Shown: in pieces, positions 11,501-23,410 of the stretch
Numbering within the stretch: the stretch's first letter is position 1
How the letters are laid out: each line of letters starts with the position of its first letter
Source: Acridotheres tristis
Lineage: Eukaryota; Chordata; Aves; Passeriformes; Sturnidae
Reading direction: 5' to 3'
DNA: 64,000 bases
Assembly: GCA_037013685.1 (NCBI GenBank)
Contig: CM072894.1
Location: 33,535,029-33,599,028 of the forward strand
The notes under the pieces: generated by a model
What the model was told of the DNA's origin: nothing
Databases searched by the model: none
Seen by the model: only the letters and a program-made list of their open reading frames with translations
Made by a program: the position numbers and the translations under genes

Positions 11501-14500
11501 TCCATGAATGAATATATATAAGTATACATACAACTTTTCCTCATCATAAATGGTAGAATACGAAGGACTGCAGCTAGTGAGACTTTGTTTTGCCCCAAAC
11601 CAGACCTGAAGGAAGGGAGACTCTTATTTACAAAGCAGCGCCAGAGTGAATCACAAATTTCCACCCAAGCTTTTCACAGTTTTTGAAAAAGTTTGGCAAT
11701 GCTAAAAATATTTTAACTTCAGTTTGTGGTTTGTTTGTTTATTTGCTTTCCCCTCCAATTTTTATTGTAAAGCTTTTTTTCCCTTGTTGTTCAGAAATGT
11801 TCTGCTTCCCCATCACCTTATCCAGTGTCTGTCAAAAGCCTGTGTTGGCTTCAGATGTATGTGCAGCTCCTATTGAACTCAATGGCACTTCTTAACCACA
11901 GGTTTTCAATTATCTGCTGCTAATGGCCCATCCATTTTGAAAACACCTATTGCTTTCTCTAAGTATTCTCTTAACTCATCCTAATATTGACCACATTCCT
12001 CTGGAAAAGGTGTCTGCTGAATGTGTGTCAGGACATCACTTACCAGTGTAGCCTTTTCTTCACGGGATGCTCTCTAAGTCTTATTTCAACAATTTTTTTC
12101 TCTGTTCTGCAGTGGTGATTCTGTCTGTGCATGAATTGTAGAAAAATGTACAAAAATTGAACTTCAATGACAACCTTTAGAGAATAGTGTTAAAATTTAA
12201 AATTTATCTCTGGAAGAAGCCAGGAAGGTTGTGGTGAACTCCAGCTCAAAACCAAAGTGCCACGAGCTCTTAAATGGAACAGATAGGATTTTAACATTTC
12301 ACCCCAAAGGGTGACAACACCTGTAGGACAGAGCCTTAAAGGATTTTCTACTACAGAAAAATTAAAAACAGAGTAAATGCTCTTGGATTTGCAAATTTTT
12401 CTCTTCAGAGAGACATCACAGTGGTGGTGTGGGTACCTGAGTCCCAGCTAAAGAAAATCTGCTGGGTATGGGACAATCCTGGCTCTACAAAGCAAGCCAT
12501 GATTTTTATCCCAGATCTTGCCTTACCAGCAGCCCCTCCATGTGGGTACCTGGGGGCAGCATCCTCACAGGGCACAAAAAGTTGAGTGAGTTGTGTATTC
12601 AGACACCTGCTGAAAGCTTCCTGACTCCCTGGCGGCAGCAGCTTAGCACGGACAGCACAGACTTTTCCTCCTCCACCCAGCCTTTGGAAAACTGAAGTCT
12701 CTCACATGTTCACCTTGACAGATCTGGGTTAGCAGCATCCCTGACAGCCCAGCTGTCTCGTGTCCCGATGTCTCTATTTGGACACAGACAGCATATTTTA
12801 GGAGGGGCAGGAGGAAGAACAAGAACAGCTAATTTGCCCTTCTGAAGGAGCTGTGGTTTGATGAAATCCTGCCAGCCGAGCCGTGCCACGCTTTCCGCTG
12901 TGCCTTGTCACTGTCAGGCAGGTTCTCACTCCTGATCCGTGGCTGACAGGCTGAGATGCAGAACAGGAGTTGTCCCTTTTCCTCCGTTTGCGAGCTTCAT
13001 GTACTTGCTAATTGCTTCAGAGGATAGTTAAATTTTATTTTGCAAACCATATTATGCCAGGTATTGTTTTTGCCTTTGTTCCTGGTAAATGTAGTGTGTT
13101 TTTTTCCTTGGCACATCACAATGACAGTAGTCTTTGACCTGGCTATTATTTATTTATCAGTTCAGTGACTGCACTGTGCTAAGGCAAATACAAGGTATTG
13201 TCTCTGGCCATAGGGGACAACATTGCATTTGGATGCTTTTATTTACTGATTGATCCTTATTAATATAAATTTCTAGGTTTTAGTCAGGTCATTTTCACGT
13301 TCATTAAAAATGCATGGTTAAAAAAACCAAATTGCACGTGGTACTTCAGATCAGAGTTTTTCTGATTTACATTTCTTTTCTGAGATACAAGGCAGGCAAA
13401 AGTTTTCATGGGCTATTTGTTCATCTTGTGGATACTAAGCAGGCTTAGACCTTAGGTCACTGTACTCCTGTGTGACACATGAAGGTCTCCTTCGGAGCAA
13501 GTACAACTTCCAGTGTGAGAATGAGCAGTGTTAATTAAATTAAAATCTAATTTTGGCCTACACAAGGTTTTCATAGTCAGATTAACCAGGGCTGTGAAAA
13601 TCTCCATCTTTGGCACTGTTGGCACAATCCCAGGGCATTACACTCACACAGATATAAAAGTTCCTTTATCACACAGTAGCACTTCCCACACAGGAATAAG
13701 CTCTTCCAGAACATGTATGTGGCAGCTTCTGTTTGTTTTTCCCCACACTTGTTTTACTTCCCTTTGAGAAGGTGTGACAGAGCCACGTGAAACCTGCTGG
13801 GGACGGGGGACACTGGCTTGTATTTGCAGGGATGGGCACTGGGAAGATTTAGGAAGTGCTGAGGGTGAATTTTATGCTGAAACCGTGGGCACTAAGGATT
13901 GATATAGATGTATCTTTAGCTTAACCTCCATGGAAATACTGCACTCCCTTTTCCTTTTTTTTTTCCCCTCTCTAATTGCTGTAATATATGGAAGTAAGTC
14001 TCCTTTGTTATTCTAGCATGAAGTATATTTCACATAAATCATTGTGTCCCCGTGGCCTACTAAAGTCCCTGTGCTAATTTGAATTAATCACTCTGTTCTG
14101 GGCAGGTATCTCATGGCACAGTGTTTCATTATTCCTATAATTTGTTTTGTTTTGCTGTTGTTTGGTTGTTGTTTTTTTTTTTTCCTTTAAATAGATGGGA
14201 GATGCCAAACAGAAGGTGGGGGTAAACAGGCAGCCATACAGCACACAGGCATTAGTCTCAGAGCTCTGTTTATAAATTGCCAAATAACCATCTCATGCAA
14301 GGGAGATGGTGCACAGGTGTTTGGGCTCAAACAAGGGGATGAATTTCTGTCTGCTATTCCAGCAGGATGCTCCAGTTCTGTACCCATTGGAGGAATGGCA
14401 ATGGATTGAAATAAAGGTGTTATTTATATTTTTGACAGCACTAATCTGAAGTAACTTATTGGGGAGACAAAATGGCTGAGCTCACAGGTGTTGGCTGGTT

Positions 14501-17500
14501 AGAAGGAATGATGGCATAAACTCTCCACTGGTGGTTGAAATTAGGTCTAAGAAGGTCTGTTTGCTTAAAGGACCTTTGCTGAGCTCATCTGTGTTTTGTA
14601 GCAGTGAAATGCTGACCTAAGGCTTCACCTCACATAAAGCAGGGAGTTCTCTCTTCATCTGAAAATGGGTTCCTGGCTGTGTTAGTAGGAAACTCTTGTG
14701 ATTAGGGATCCCAAATGGGCATAATTAGGTGAGCAACTCAGCAGCCTTCACCGATCTATGGGTTGCCTGGTGGGAACATCAGCTCAGCTCTGCAAGGAGC
14801 TGCCTCAGGTCTTGTGACTGCACCCCTTCTCTGGAGTGAATCCACATGGAAATACAAACTGGCTCTGCTTGCAAGGCAAACCACTCCGTGCCCAGGCAGA
14901 GCAGGAGGATGGGCAGGATCAGGCTGTCATCCAGGGCTCTGCTAAGCATCTTCAAAGCCCCAGTGGCAGTGGCCACGTTGAACACCCCAGCTCTCCAGAA
15001 GCACCCAGTGTGTTAGGTAGCCAGCAGACCTTTCCAGTCATAGTGCAAAGCACTCTCCTTGAGATGAACCTTCATGTCTGCTCTGAAAAGCCCTCCCAGC
15101 ACAGTCTGGGAGATTTTGCTTTGTGAATTTACTGGCATAACGCTGAGTAAATGTGAAGGAGTTCCCAATGCATCTTTTCTACCTCTATTCTCTTCACATA
15201 GGGGAAGTGGTCTCTCCTGTGAGGTGTTTTATTTGTAGAGTGATGTAGCTGACAACTTGCAGGAAGGTTTAGGCCACTGTGATGAGTGTGAGACCTGGAG
15301 AGGGAAATGAGCAGAAGCAGCTGGGAAAACAGGAGGTAGCCCCATATCTGTGAGGGAACAAGGCAACCACATGGCAAATGAGGGGATTTCATGGGTATAT
15401 TTAAATTCATGCTCTGGAAAAAGAGGAAATCAGATGTCACATACCTGGAAATGAGTGTCCACATGGATATTTTTGTACAGCAATTAAATTTGGTGAATCA
15501 CACCGTTAATGACTGCGTGGGATATTTCTGGTGTGGGCTTTGAAGGCCCGTGCTTCTCCAAAATTTTACAGGAACAAATAGTTATGGTGAATTAACACCT
15601 GCTAATTGTTGCATGGGAGGAAGCAGTCTGTCAGGGAAGCATCCAGACAAGGGGATTCTCATTCATTTCCTCATCTCTTCTTGCAGAGGTGGACACTGGG
15701 ACTAAGGACACTTCATGTGCATCACTGAGGCACAGTGTGAGCGGCAGAAATCATGGCTAAATAAAGCTGGGTTTGAGGATTTGGCCTTTGCCTTGTCAAG
15801 CTCTTCACTTTTTGAACCACCACGTTTCATAATACCACATTTTATAAAACTGTTAAAACGGTCTTTGGAGAATTGGATGAACTTTTATATCTGTGTTATC
15901 TCAACCTTGCTCAGAAAGGTCTGGCAGTTGTGATGATTAGGCAGACAACTTTTTAAAGACTTCCAGGTGACAAACTCCACGCTTTCTCCACCATGATCTC
16001 TTTACAAAGGTTTGTTAAATAGGGCAATGCACTTTCATAGCCTTTGTTGTTCTGACACTTCAGAGTAATTCAGATTGAGTTTCAGTCTACTGGACTTACT
16101 GATTTGCATTTCAAAGCCCCAGAAAGTGAGCTGCAGAGCCAGACACTTCTTGAGTTTGGGGTTTAAAAAAATACCCAAAAACTTTGGCAATTGTTAGCTG
16201 AAATGCTGACTCATCAGTTGTGTCACTTTTTTTTAACTTGCCTCGGTGGCTAATTAAGGATTTCCAAAATGAAACACGGTGCGAAATGGAGAAGAGCAAG
16301 GAGAATTTGGCTGACAGGAGATTAGCAAAGAGCAGGGTTGGATCTAAAGGGAGCATTATCCTCTGTGCATCCCTGAATTGAGCTGCAGGGGTGTACCTGC
16401 TGGCTGGGACGGCTGATGAGTGCACAGGATTTATAATAAACTGCCAGGTCTACTCTATCTTTCATGAGCTGACTGAATGCTTTTTTGGTCTCAAGTGAAG
16501 ATGACACAGAGCTAATACCCTGCTAACCTGTATCCTGCCTTGGAGCTGCAGATAAGCTGCCAAGACTTGATGAAGGGCTACAAAAAACCCCAGTTAAGCC
16601 TGTGTTCCAGCAGCAACAAAGAAAAATGAGGGCAAAAGACTAAAAGAACTGTTAATTTGTTTTTCTCTTTTTTTTGATTTGCAAAACTGAACACAACCCC
16701 TCACTGAACATGGGTTCATTTAGGTCTCTGGTCCCACATCTGTCTCTTGAAATGTACTGGCTTTATAGGAATTCCCATAATTGTAGGGAAACAAGTTGCC
16801 TCTGGATTTTTTAATGGTCAAATATGCATTATTTATGCATTTTATTATTTCAAATACCTTCATTGACAAAGGAAATCAACCATATTTAAATTTGTCAGTA
16901 TATATGTCTAAATGCCTCTGGTTATTGGATCTCAGTGCAGTGTTGAGCCCTCACCAATTCTTTCACGTTATCATTGCCACAGAAGGATGGGGATTGTATT
17001 AGTCTAACCCTCAGTTTTGGTGTCCTTAGAGAATAAGATTGAGCCTGGAATCAAAGGCTAAGGAATAGAATTACACAGATGTTCTTGTGTGCTATGTTAA
17101 AGCATTGATAAGAGTTTTTTTCAGGTATCTTCTGATTATTTGGAACATCCCCAGATTATTCCAATACTAATTTAACAATGAGTATTTACAAATAAAACCT
17201 ATATGAATGGTTATGACAGCTGCTTTTCCAGACATTTAGAAATTCCAGTGTGGAACTAATAACCTCTCCTTTTTTCTAGTTATCTTGTGTACTATTGGAA
17301 TTTAAAAAAATTGCAAATAATTTTCAGAAAATCAAAGGACATCTAATCTTAGCAACAGTAGGAAAAATTATAGCACTCAGAAACAAAGCTCTTTTCATGA
17401 TCTTCAGAAAATGAGATTATTTATTTTGGAAAAAGAGCGTTTACTAAAATTCACATTATACAACTTGACTATCAGTGGAAGTTGTTCTTTCTAGATGAAC

Positions 17501-17601
17501 TATAATTTTCCTAATCTCTTATGCAAATTAAAAATAACAAATGTCCCAAGACCATTTACTTTATATTAACCTAAACATTTTACTTTCAGGTTTTTAATAC
17601 A

Positions 17602-17654
17602 TTTGTTTGGAGGTTTTTTGTTTGGTTTTGTTTTGTTTGGTTTTTCATTTTTTT
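17602..17654 (+). repeat. (GTTTT)n-like T-rich tract
   Basis: Degenerate GTTTT/GTTTGG units. A purer poly-T with two G interruptions follows at 17893-17935. Confidence 0.75.
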
Positions 17655-17892
17655 AAATCCTTTGTTACAGTATTAAGCTTAAGGTATTATGATCTAGAAA
17701 GATGAAATTGAAAAAAGTTAAAATACCTCCTTTTCCTTATTTCAAGCTTAAAACAAATGTTATTAATACTAAAATTACTAATTTGAAAATATGTTTGCAT
17801 TTTTGATATCAGAAGACAATCTGAAATATTTTAAAATACCAATGATCTGTGAAGAAAAATGACACATTTATGTATGAATTTTATCTTCTTCC

Positions 17893-17935
17893 TTTTTTTT
17901 TTTTTTTTGTTTTTTTTTTTTTTTTTGTTTGTTTG
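17893..17935 (+). repeat. Poly-T tract
   Basis: About 34 T bases broken by single G bases, ending in GTTTGTTTG. Confidence 0.9.
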
Positions 17936-19873
17936 CTTTGGATTTTTGATATTTCTTTTGCCACCTCTCTGGCATCTGATAATGTGTGCAGACCCAGCCC
18001 TCTGAACATGACAACTGGGAATGGATTGAGGTTTTCCAAGGGAGGAGACAGGCACAAAACTTCTGTGGGACTGTTTAAAGTTTAATTAAAGAAGGAAACT
18101 TGAACCACTGCTGTAATTTTATAGAGTTCACTAACTCAGGAAGTTTAACTAAATCCTTGCAGAGGGCATGATAATCCAGCAATCAGTAACAAGATCTCTC
18201 TTCTTGAACATGAAAACAACTGAGACAGTGACTTGGGTAATAAAAAGTCACTATTTGAGTATAAAAAATCTGTATATGGAAAAAAAAATCCCTTATGGCT
18301 CTGAACATCATACATTTATTTACAATATGTCATCATTATTTCACTGTCTCATGTACTAAGCAGGAGCAAACTGAAGAGGAATCAAAGACGTGGTGGTAAA
18401 ATCATTAATATTTAAGATTTTGAGAGGTCTGGCTGGGAAGCTTAACCTAACTAAAAGAACATTGGTGCTACTAAACTCTGATTCTTTCTGGCTCTCAGTT
18501 CTGAGCTTGGCCATACAGGCTCTGCCACTCCTGGAGGCTCCACCAGGAGACATGGATCTGTGTCATCACATTTCTGTCTGCTTCCTTCTCAGATAACAAA
18601 ATATTTAAGGATTCTGGTTTTATCAGCATTGAAATTATTGTTTTTCCTCTCCTCTTTCTGGCTTGTTTCCTGATATAATAGTACAGTGCATTTCCAGTTC
18701 CATTGATGTCTTCCACTTCCCATGAATTACCTGGGGAAAGCAAGTTTAATTATTTCTGTCTGCACATTTCTTGATAAAGGAGGCAAACTTTTACCCAGAA
18801 TCTCACCAGTTCAGGAAATCCTTTCAAGGGAACACGAAGCACAAGTCACAGAATACAACTGACTTTCCACAGCGACTTTTATTTGGATGTTTAACTTCTG
18901 GAATTCTTTAAAAAATACCTTTTTCAATGTGTTATTAATATTAAAGGAAAAAAACATCCCTATTATGTTGACAGAGGAAAGATGAGTATTATGAAGAGAG
19001 TATTCATGAATTTGCTTAATGGTCTTGCTGCTCCAGCTTTTGGATTAGGTTGTTCTCATGGTGGGATTAAGAGACGTCCACAGAAATAAAGGGCAGGAGC
19101 AGCTGATGAATATTAACAGAACCCAGACAGCTCCAGGTAAAAGCAATGATTAACCTGCCTGCTTTACCTATGCCAAAGCCCCAGAAAGCTCAGCTTACTG
19201 CTCCTGCCACCCAGGTGTCAAGGTTTATGCAGTATAAATTAGCAATGAAATCGTAGTCAGACTGCATAAAATACAGCATCAAGTGAAACACAGTCAGAGT
19301 GCCTGCAGCACCATGTGAGGGATGGTAGAAATTATTTATTTATGAGCTTCAATCATTAACTATGTTATTTTTTTAACTATGAGTTCAAACATAACTATAG
19401 GTTAAAACAAAAATTTGGAGAATAGAAACTTTGGTTTATCTGTAGCTTCAGGTCTTTTAAAGGAACCTTTTATTTAGTCAAATCTTTATTTTTTTTTTCA
19501 TTATCAATTTGATTTTGTAATTCATTTGAGACAAAATAACTAATTTTTTGCTAACAAATTTAATTTTTTAGTGATCCATAGACACAATTCTTTCTGTATG
19601 GTACAAGTGTTTTTCTGCAACAAGTGTTTTATGCACTGCATTACAACTTCAGCATAAATTTTCATTTACACATGCAATGAGTCTCTGAGCTAAATTGCAA
19701 TTTTACATATTTTCTCGAAGGAGCTGAAAAAGGACCGTTTTCTGAAGTTATCTGAAAATATCCCCAGTGCCTCTGAGAATTTGGCTTTGAATTTTTCAGG
19801 TATGTAGAGTGAAACCCTGACTTGCCAAGGGAGTTTTGGTCTGGAATTCCAGCCTACTCCTCATACTGCAAAG

Positions 19874-20234
19874 GGATAAGAGAGCTGGGCTTGTCCAGAC
19901 TTGAGAAAGGCTCCAGGAAGATATTAGAGCCTCTTCCAATGCTCTCTCCAAGAGAGCTGGAGAGGGACTTGGGACAAGGGATGGAGGGACAGGACACAGG
20001 GAATGGCTTACACTGCCAAAGGACAGGGATGGATGGGATTTTGGGAAGGAATTGTTCCCTGTGAGGATGGGCAGGCCCTGGCAGAGAAGCTGTGGCTGCC
20101 CCTGGATCCAAGGCCAGGTTGGACAGGGTCTGAGCCCCCTGGGATAGTGGAAGGTGTCCCTGCCCATGGCAGGGGGTGGGATGGGATGAACTCTAAGATC
20201 CCCTCCAGCCCAACCCATTCTGTGACTCTGTGAT
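19874..20234 (+). mobile_element. CR1 LINE 3' fragment, longest copy in the window, plus strand
   Basis: About 360 bp follow the CR1 3' region in order: GAGCTGGGCTTGTCCAGACT, GAGCTGGAGAGGGACTT, AGAGAAGCTGTGGCTGCCCC, CCAAGGCCAGGTTGGACAGG, GTGTCCCTGCCCATGGCAGG and a tail CATTCTGTGACTCTGTGATA. The 150-codon open frame on the opposite strand here is an antisense by-product, not a gene. Confidence 0.92.
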
Positions 20235-20963
20235 ATGAACCAAGACACAATTAGAACAAAAACCCATTAGGCTGATCTGCACGGGGATGCTCTAAGAGAG
20301 AGGTGAATGTAAAGAGCATTTTTCCTCCTGGGGTGCTGAACTGCCCCACCCCACCTGCAGAGCAGCTTCTTCAGCCCCCTTCCCAGGCTGCAGAAGCCCT
20401 GTCTGAGCTGTGCTGTGTGCTCAGGGTGCCCCTCTGCAGTTTTGGGTGTTGCTCTCCTGCCCCAGCCCTCCCTGCATCTCATCCACTGTTACTATGGAAA
20501 AGCAGTGCCGCTCCTGCACGGGGAGCCAGGAAAAGTTGCAATTGCACTTAAAATTCATAACAGAGCTTGTTCTGTGCTGACCTCCCCGTGTAGACAAGCC
20601 CTTTATGAGATCATCTGCAGTTTTGATGATAATGGCGGCTTTATTTTCTTCTATTAGGCCTTGGGGTGCAAGAGCTATTGTAAATCCTCTTGCACTTGTG
20701 CATGCTATTGCTCCTTATTTCCTTCCTAATTCACAATTCCTATCCCCTAGACCAAAATACTGATGTAAATAAGCTTTTTATTTTCATTTTTCAAAGTTAT
20801 AGCTCTGCAGAGTATGAGACAAAAAAATCTACACATTTTCTTTTTTTCAGGAAAAGCGTTTGTTTTCGAGGAGGGGAGCTTCACATAAGAAAGGTCAAAT
20901 GCTCCCTCTCACATTTGATTCATTTAATAGCAGGATGCTCTTTCTGCCCATCTGCTTATTGTT

Positions 20964-20996
20964 GAATTAATTGTCAATTAATTGTCTCTTAATTGA
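20964..20996. promoter_or_regulatory. Cluster of TAATTG/CAATTA homeodomain-like sites
   Basis: The stretch holds TTAATTG three times, one of them within the palindrome CAATTAATTG. Such cores are typical of homeodomain-factor sites. It sits in a unique AT-rich block (about 20930-21180) that looks like a conserved non-coding element. Confidence 0.35.
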
Positions 20997-22539
20997 AGCA
21001 TTTGTTTCCAATTTTCAATGATTAGCAGGGTATTAAACAAGAGAGGTCAACACAATTTAGGAGAATGTTTTAAATTTTGCATACAGAAGCTGGGAATTGT
21101 AGGTTTCATTAAACATCACTCTGGTGTAATTTGTGTCATTAAAAGTGGCAATTTCAGCCAATTACCACAGCTGTTTTGAGTTTACTTGCTTCAACGATTC
21201 CTGATTCCAGGAGTCAAGAAATGCTGAACTCTCACTGCTCTTGCTGCTGCTACATCTGTTTAAAAATAGAATTAGTCTTATAAAGAATGATTCAGAAAGT
21301 TGCTTTTTTTTTTTTTTACTGGAAAATATAACTCTTTAATAATAAAAATCACACAGATACCTGTTTATAAAGGCAGACACTAAGCCCTAATTAAGTGAGT
21401 TTTAAGCTAAGCCAGGCTAAAAGTGAAAGGCTGATGGTGGTGGAAGCACCTAGACTGCACCAGGGATGGTGAAAAGGTCCCACATGCCTTAAGGTGATCT
21501 GTGGGGTCCAAAAGTCAGCAGAGAGACAGCCTGGGTGATGTGGAGTGTAATTACATGAAAACACAGAGCACTGAGCCCTGAAGGCAGGTGGGACCATCAG
21601 GGCTGGGCTGTGAGCAGGCACTGCCTCCATCCTCAGCCGTTCAGGTGTGCAGCCCTGCCAGCCTTTGACTGATGGATATTGGCCACAAAGGGCTCGATTA
21701 AACCCATGGCAGCTCAGGGCTGCCGATTGCATCAGTTTAAAGTTTTGCTTCTGTTTTTACATTCCATTAAGTAGTTTAAACGCTTAGATTGAATAAGGCC
21801 TTGGTCCCCTAATGCATCTGCTTTATTAAATGGAAATGGAAGCTTAGGAAGATATGTTTTTTTTAAAAAAACCCAAACTATTGTGTTTCCTTCCCTAGAA
21901 AGTCAGATACTAAAGAAAAAATCCACACTTTAGTTTAATTAAATCTATAACTTTATTAATCTGATATTCAGCAGGTTCTAGGGAGAGTCTTTTCTTTGAA
22001 AAGTGGGATTTGATATTGCTTGTCCTTTTGTACTGAGAAATTTTAGATAAATTTTGGTCAATTTAGAGCTGGGAAAGCAGGGTCTGTTCTGTCTAATTCA
22101 ATGTTGCTTTATTAACACTGCCTTCACCCCAGATTTCAGGATGCTACCAGGAGGGATCTGTTTTCCCAGTATCAATGCTTAGACAGAGGCAGTTGTGTAC
22201 GTGCACTGATAGAACCATTCTTTTCTTTTGACCACATTATCCCCTCTCTCTAATCACAGAGAAAGATCTTCCAAGGGCCCAGCTAACAGAGTTTAGGAGA
22301 TCAGAAATATCAGTGCCTGAGTAGATAACACTGATTACTCAAAGAATACAGCATGCTCTGTCTTATTTGATAGAGGAGAAATGAAATTTGATTTTGATGT
22401 TTGCAAGCACTCAAGCTGTACAAGGTTGGATGTGCATCCATCTGTCACTGTGTGGGGACAATTTACAAATTCTGCCCATGCCTAGACCAGTATTGCTTGT
22501 CTTTTCTCAGAAGTAGAAAATGTTATATTCAGAATAACT

Positions 22540-22566
22540 TATATATATATATATATATGTATATAT
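22540..22566 (+). repeat. (AT)n microsatellite
   Basis: Nine AT units are followed by GT and further AT units. A T-rich (GTT)n stretch lies just downstream. Confidence 0.9.
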
Positions 22567-22585
22567 TGCATTTTTGTTTCGGTGG

Positions 22586-22643
22586 TTTTTTTTGTTGTTG
22601 TTGTTGTTGGTTTTTTTGTTTTGTTTTGGTTTGGGTTTTTTTT
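22586..22643 (+). repeat. T-rich (GTT)n / (GTTTT)n tract
   Basis: Poly-T is followed by five GTT units and degenerate GTTTT units, giving G and T only for nearly 60 bp. Confidence 0.85.
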
Positions 22644-23099
22644 GCGAGAGCTGGGATTAAATGCTCGAGAGACAGTGGTTTTTTTGTTTGGGCTGAGATG
22701 TTTATTAATTTTTATTTATATTACAGTGAATTTTACAATACTTTTAGCTAACAAATTAAAAATGGAGACGTATCTTTCTCTCTACAAGGCCTTTTAAGGG
22801 CCAACTGTCCAATTAAGAATAGACATCTAAATTATTTTTTATTCTAACCTAATAACTAATTACCCATTACTCGCAATGCAGATTTTTTTATCTAATTACA
22901 AAAGATCACCTAGACTCATGAAGAAGAAAGACAAAACTTCTATCTTGTCTTTTATATATTGTTATATTTTAAAACTTCAAATTCCAAGTTTTCCACCATG
23001 TGATATTATACACTTTTATTAAAACTACACACCTGTGATCTTAGTTTTATCATGGCAGGATAACTGCAGTGGAAGAAAGGATTTGGAGGTGCTCAGGGT

Positions 23100-23410
23100 T
23101 GGGAATTTAGGCTTAAATCCCGAGGAAATGAGTCCGAAATAACAGTAAAATGGGGATGCATTGTTTGTAAAGCTGGCTGCGAAGTTTGCCGCTATTGTGT
23201 GTGGTAAGGATAAAGAGAAGGATGCTCAGGGAGCCCGAGGTCTGAGTCGGAGCTTGGTTGGGATCACAACTCCTCCTCACGGTAATTACATCACTGCATG
23301 CATTCCGGGGAGAGCAGGGTGATAAAGCCTGGTACAAAACCCCGAATTCCAGCGTGCCCTGTAAACCAGGAGCAGAGATAAATCTGCTCTTTACTCGCAT
23401 TTAGCGTGAA
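23100..23410. promoter_or_regulatory. CpG-elevated segment, possible regulatory element
   Basis: About a dozen CpG dinucleotides lie in some 300 bp, clearly more than in the flanks, though too few for a classic CpG island. A 95-codon minus-strand open frame spans it but matches nothing I know. A distal enhancer or a minor promoter is possible. Confidence 0.3.

Larger units (their letters stand above)
4567..19873. other. Long non-coding stretch
   Basis: Contains the MIR-like remnant (5285-5450), two hairpins (6172-6198 and 8519-8571), a TA-rich patch (9160-9190) and T-rich tracts (17602-17654, 17893-17935). No coding exon is supported; all open frames are under about 110 codons and lack known motifs. 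Confidence 0.6.

Noticed and set aside
19796..20248. 150-codon minus-strand open frame, the second longest in the window
   Set aside because: It lies antisense across a CR1 fragment; the frame is a by-product of that GC-rich repeat and shows no protein signature.
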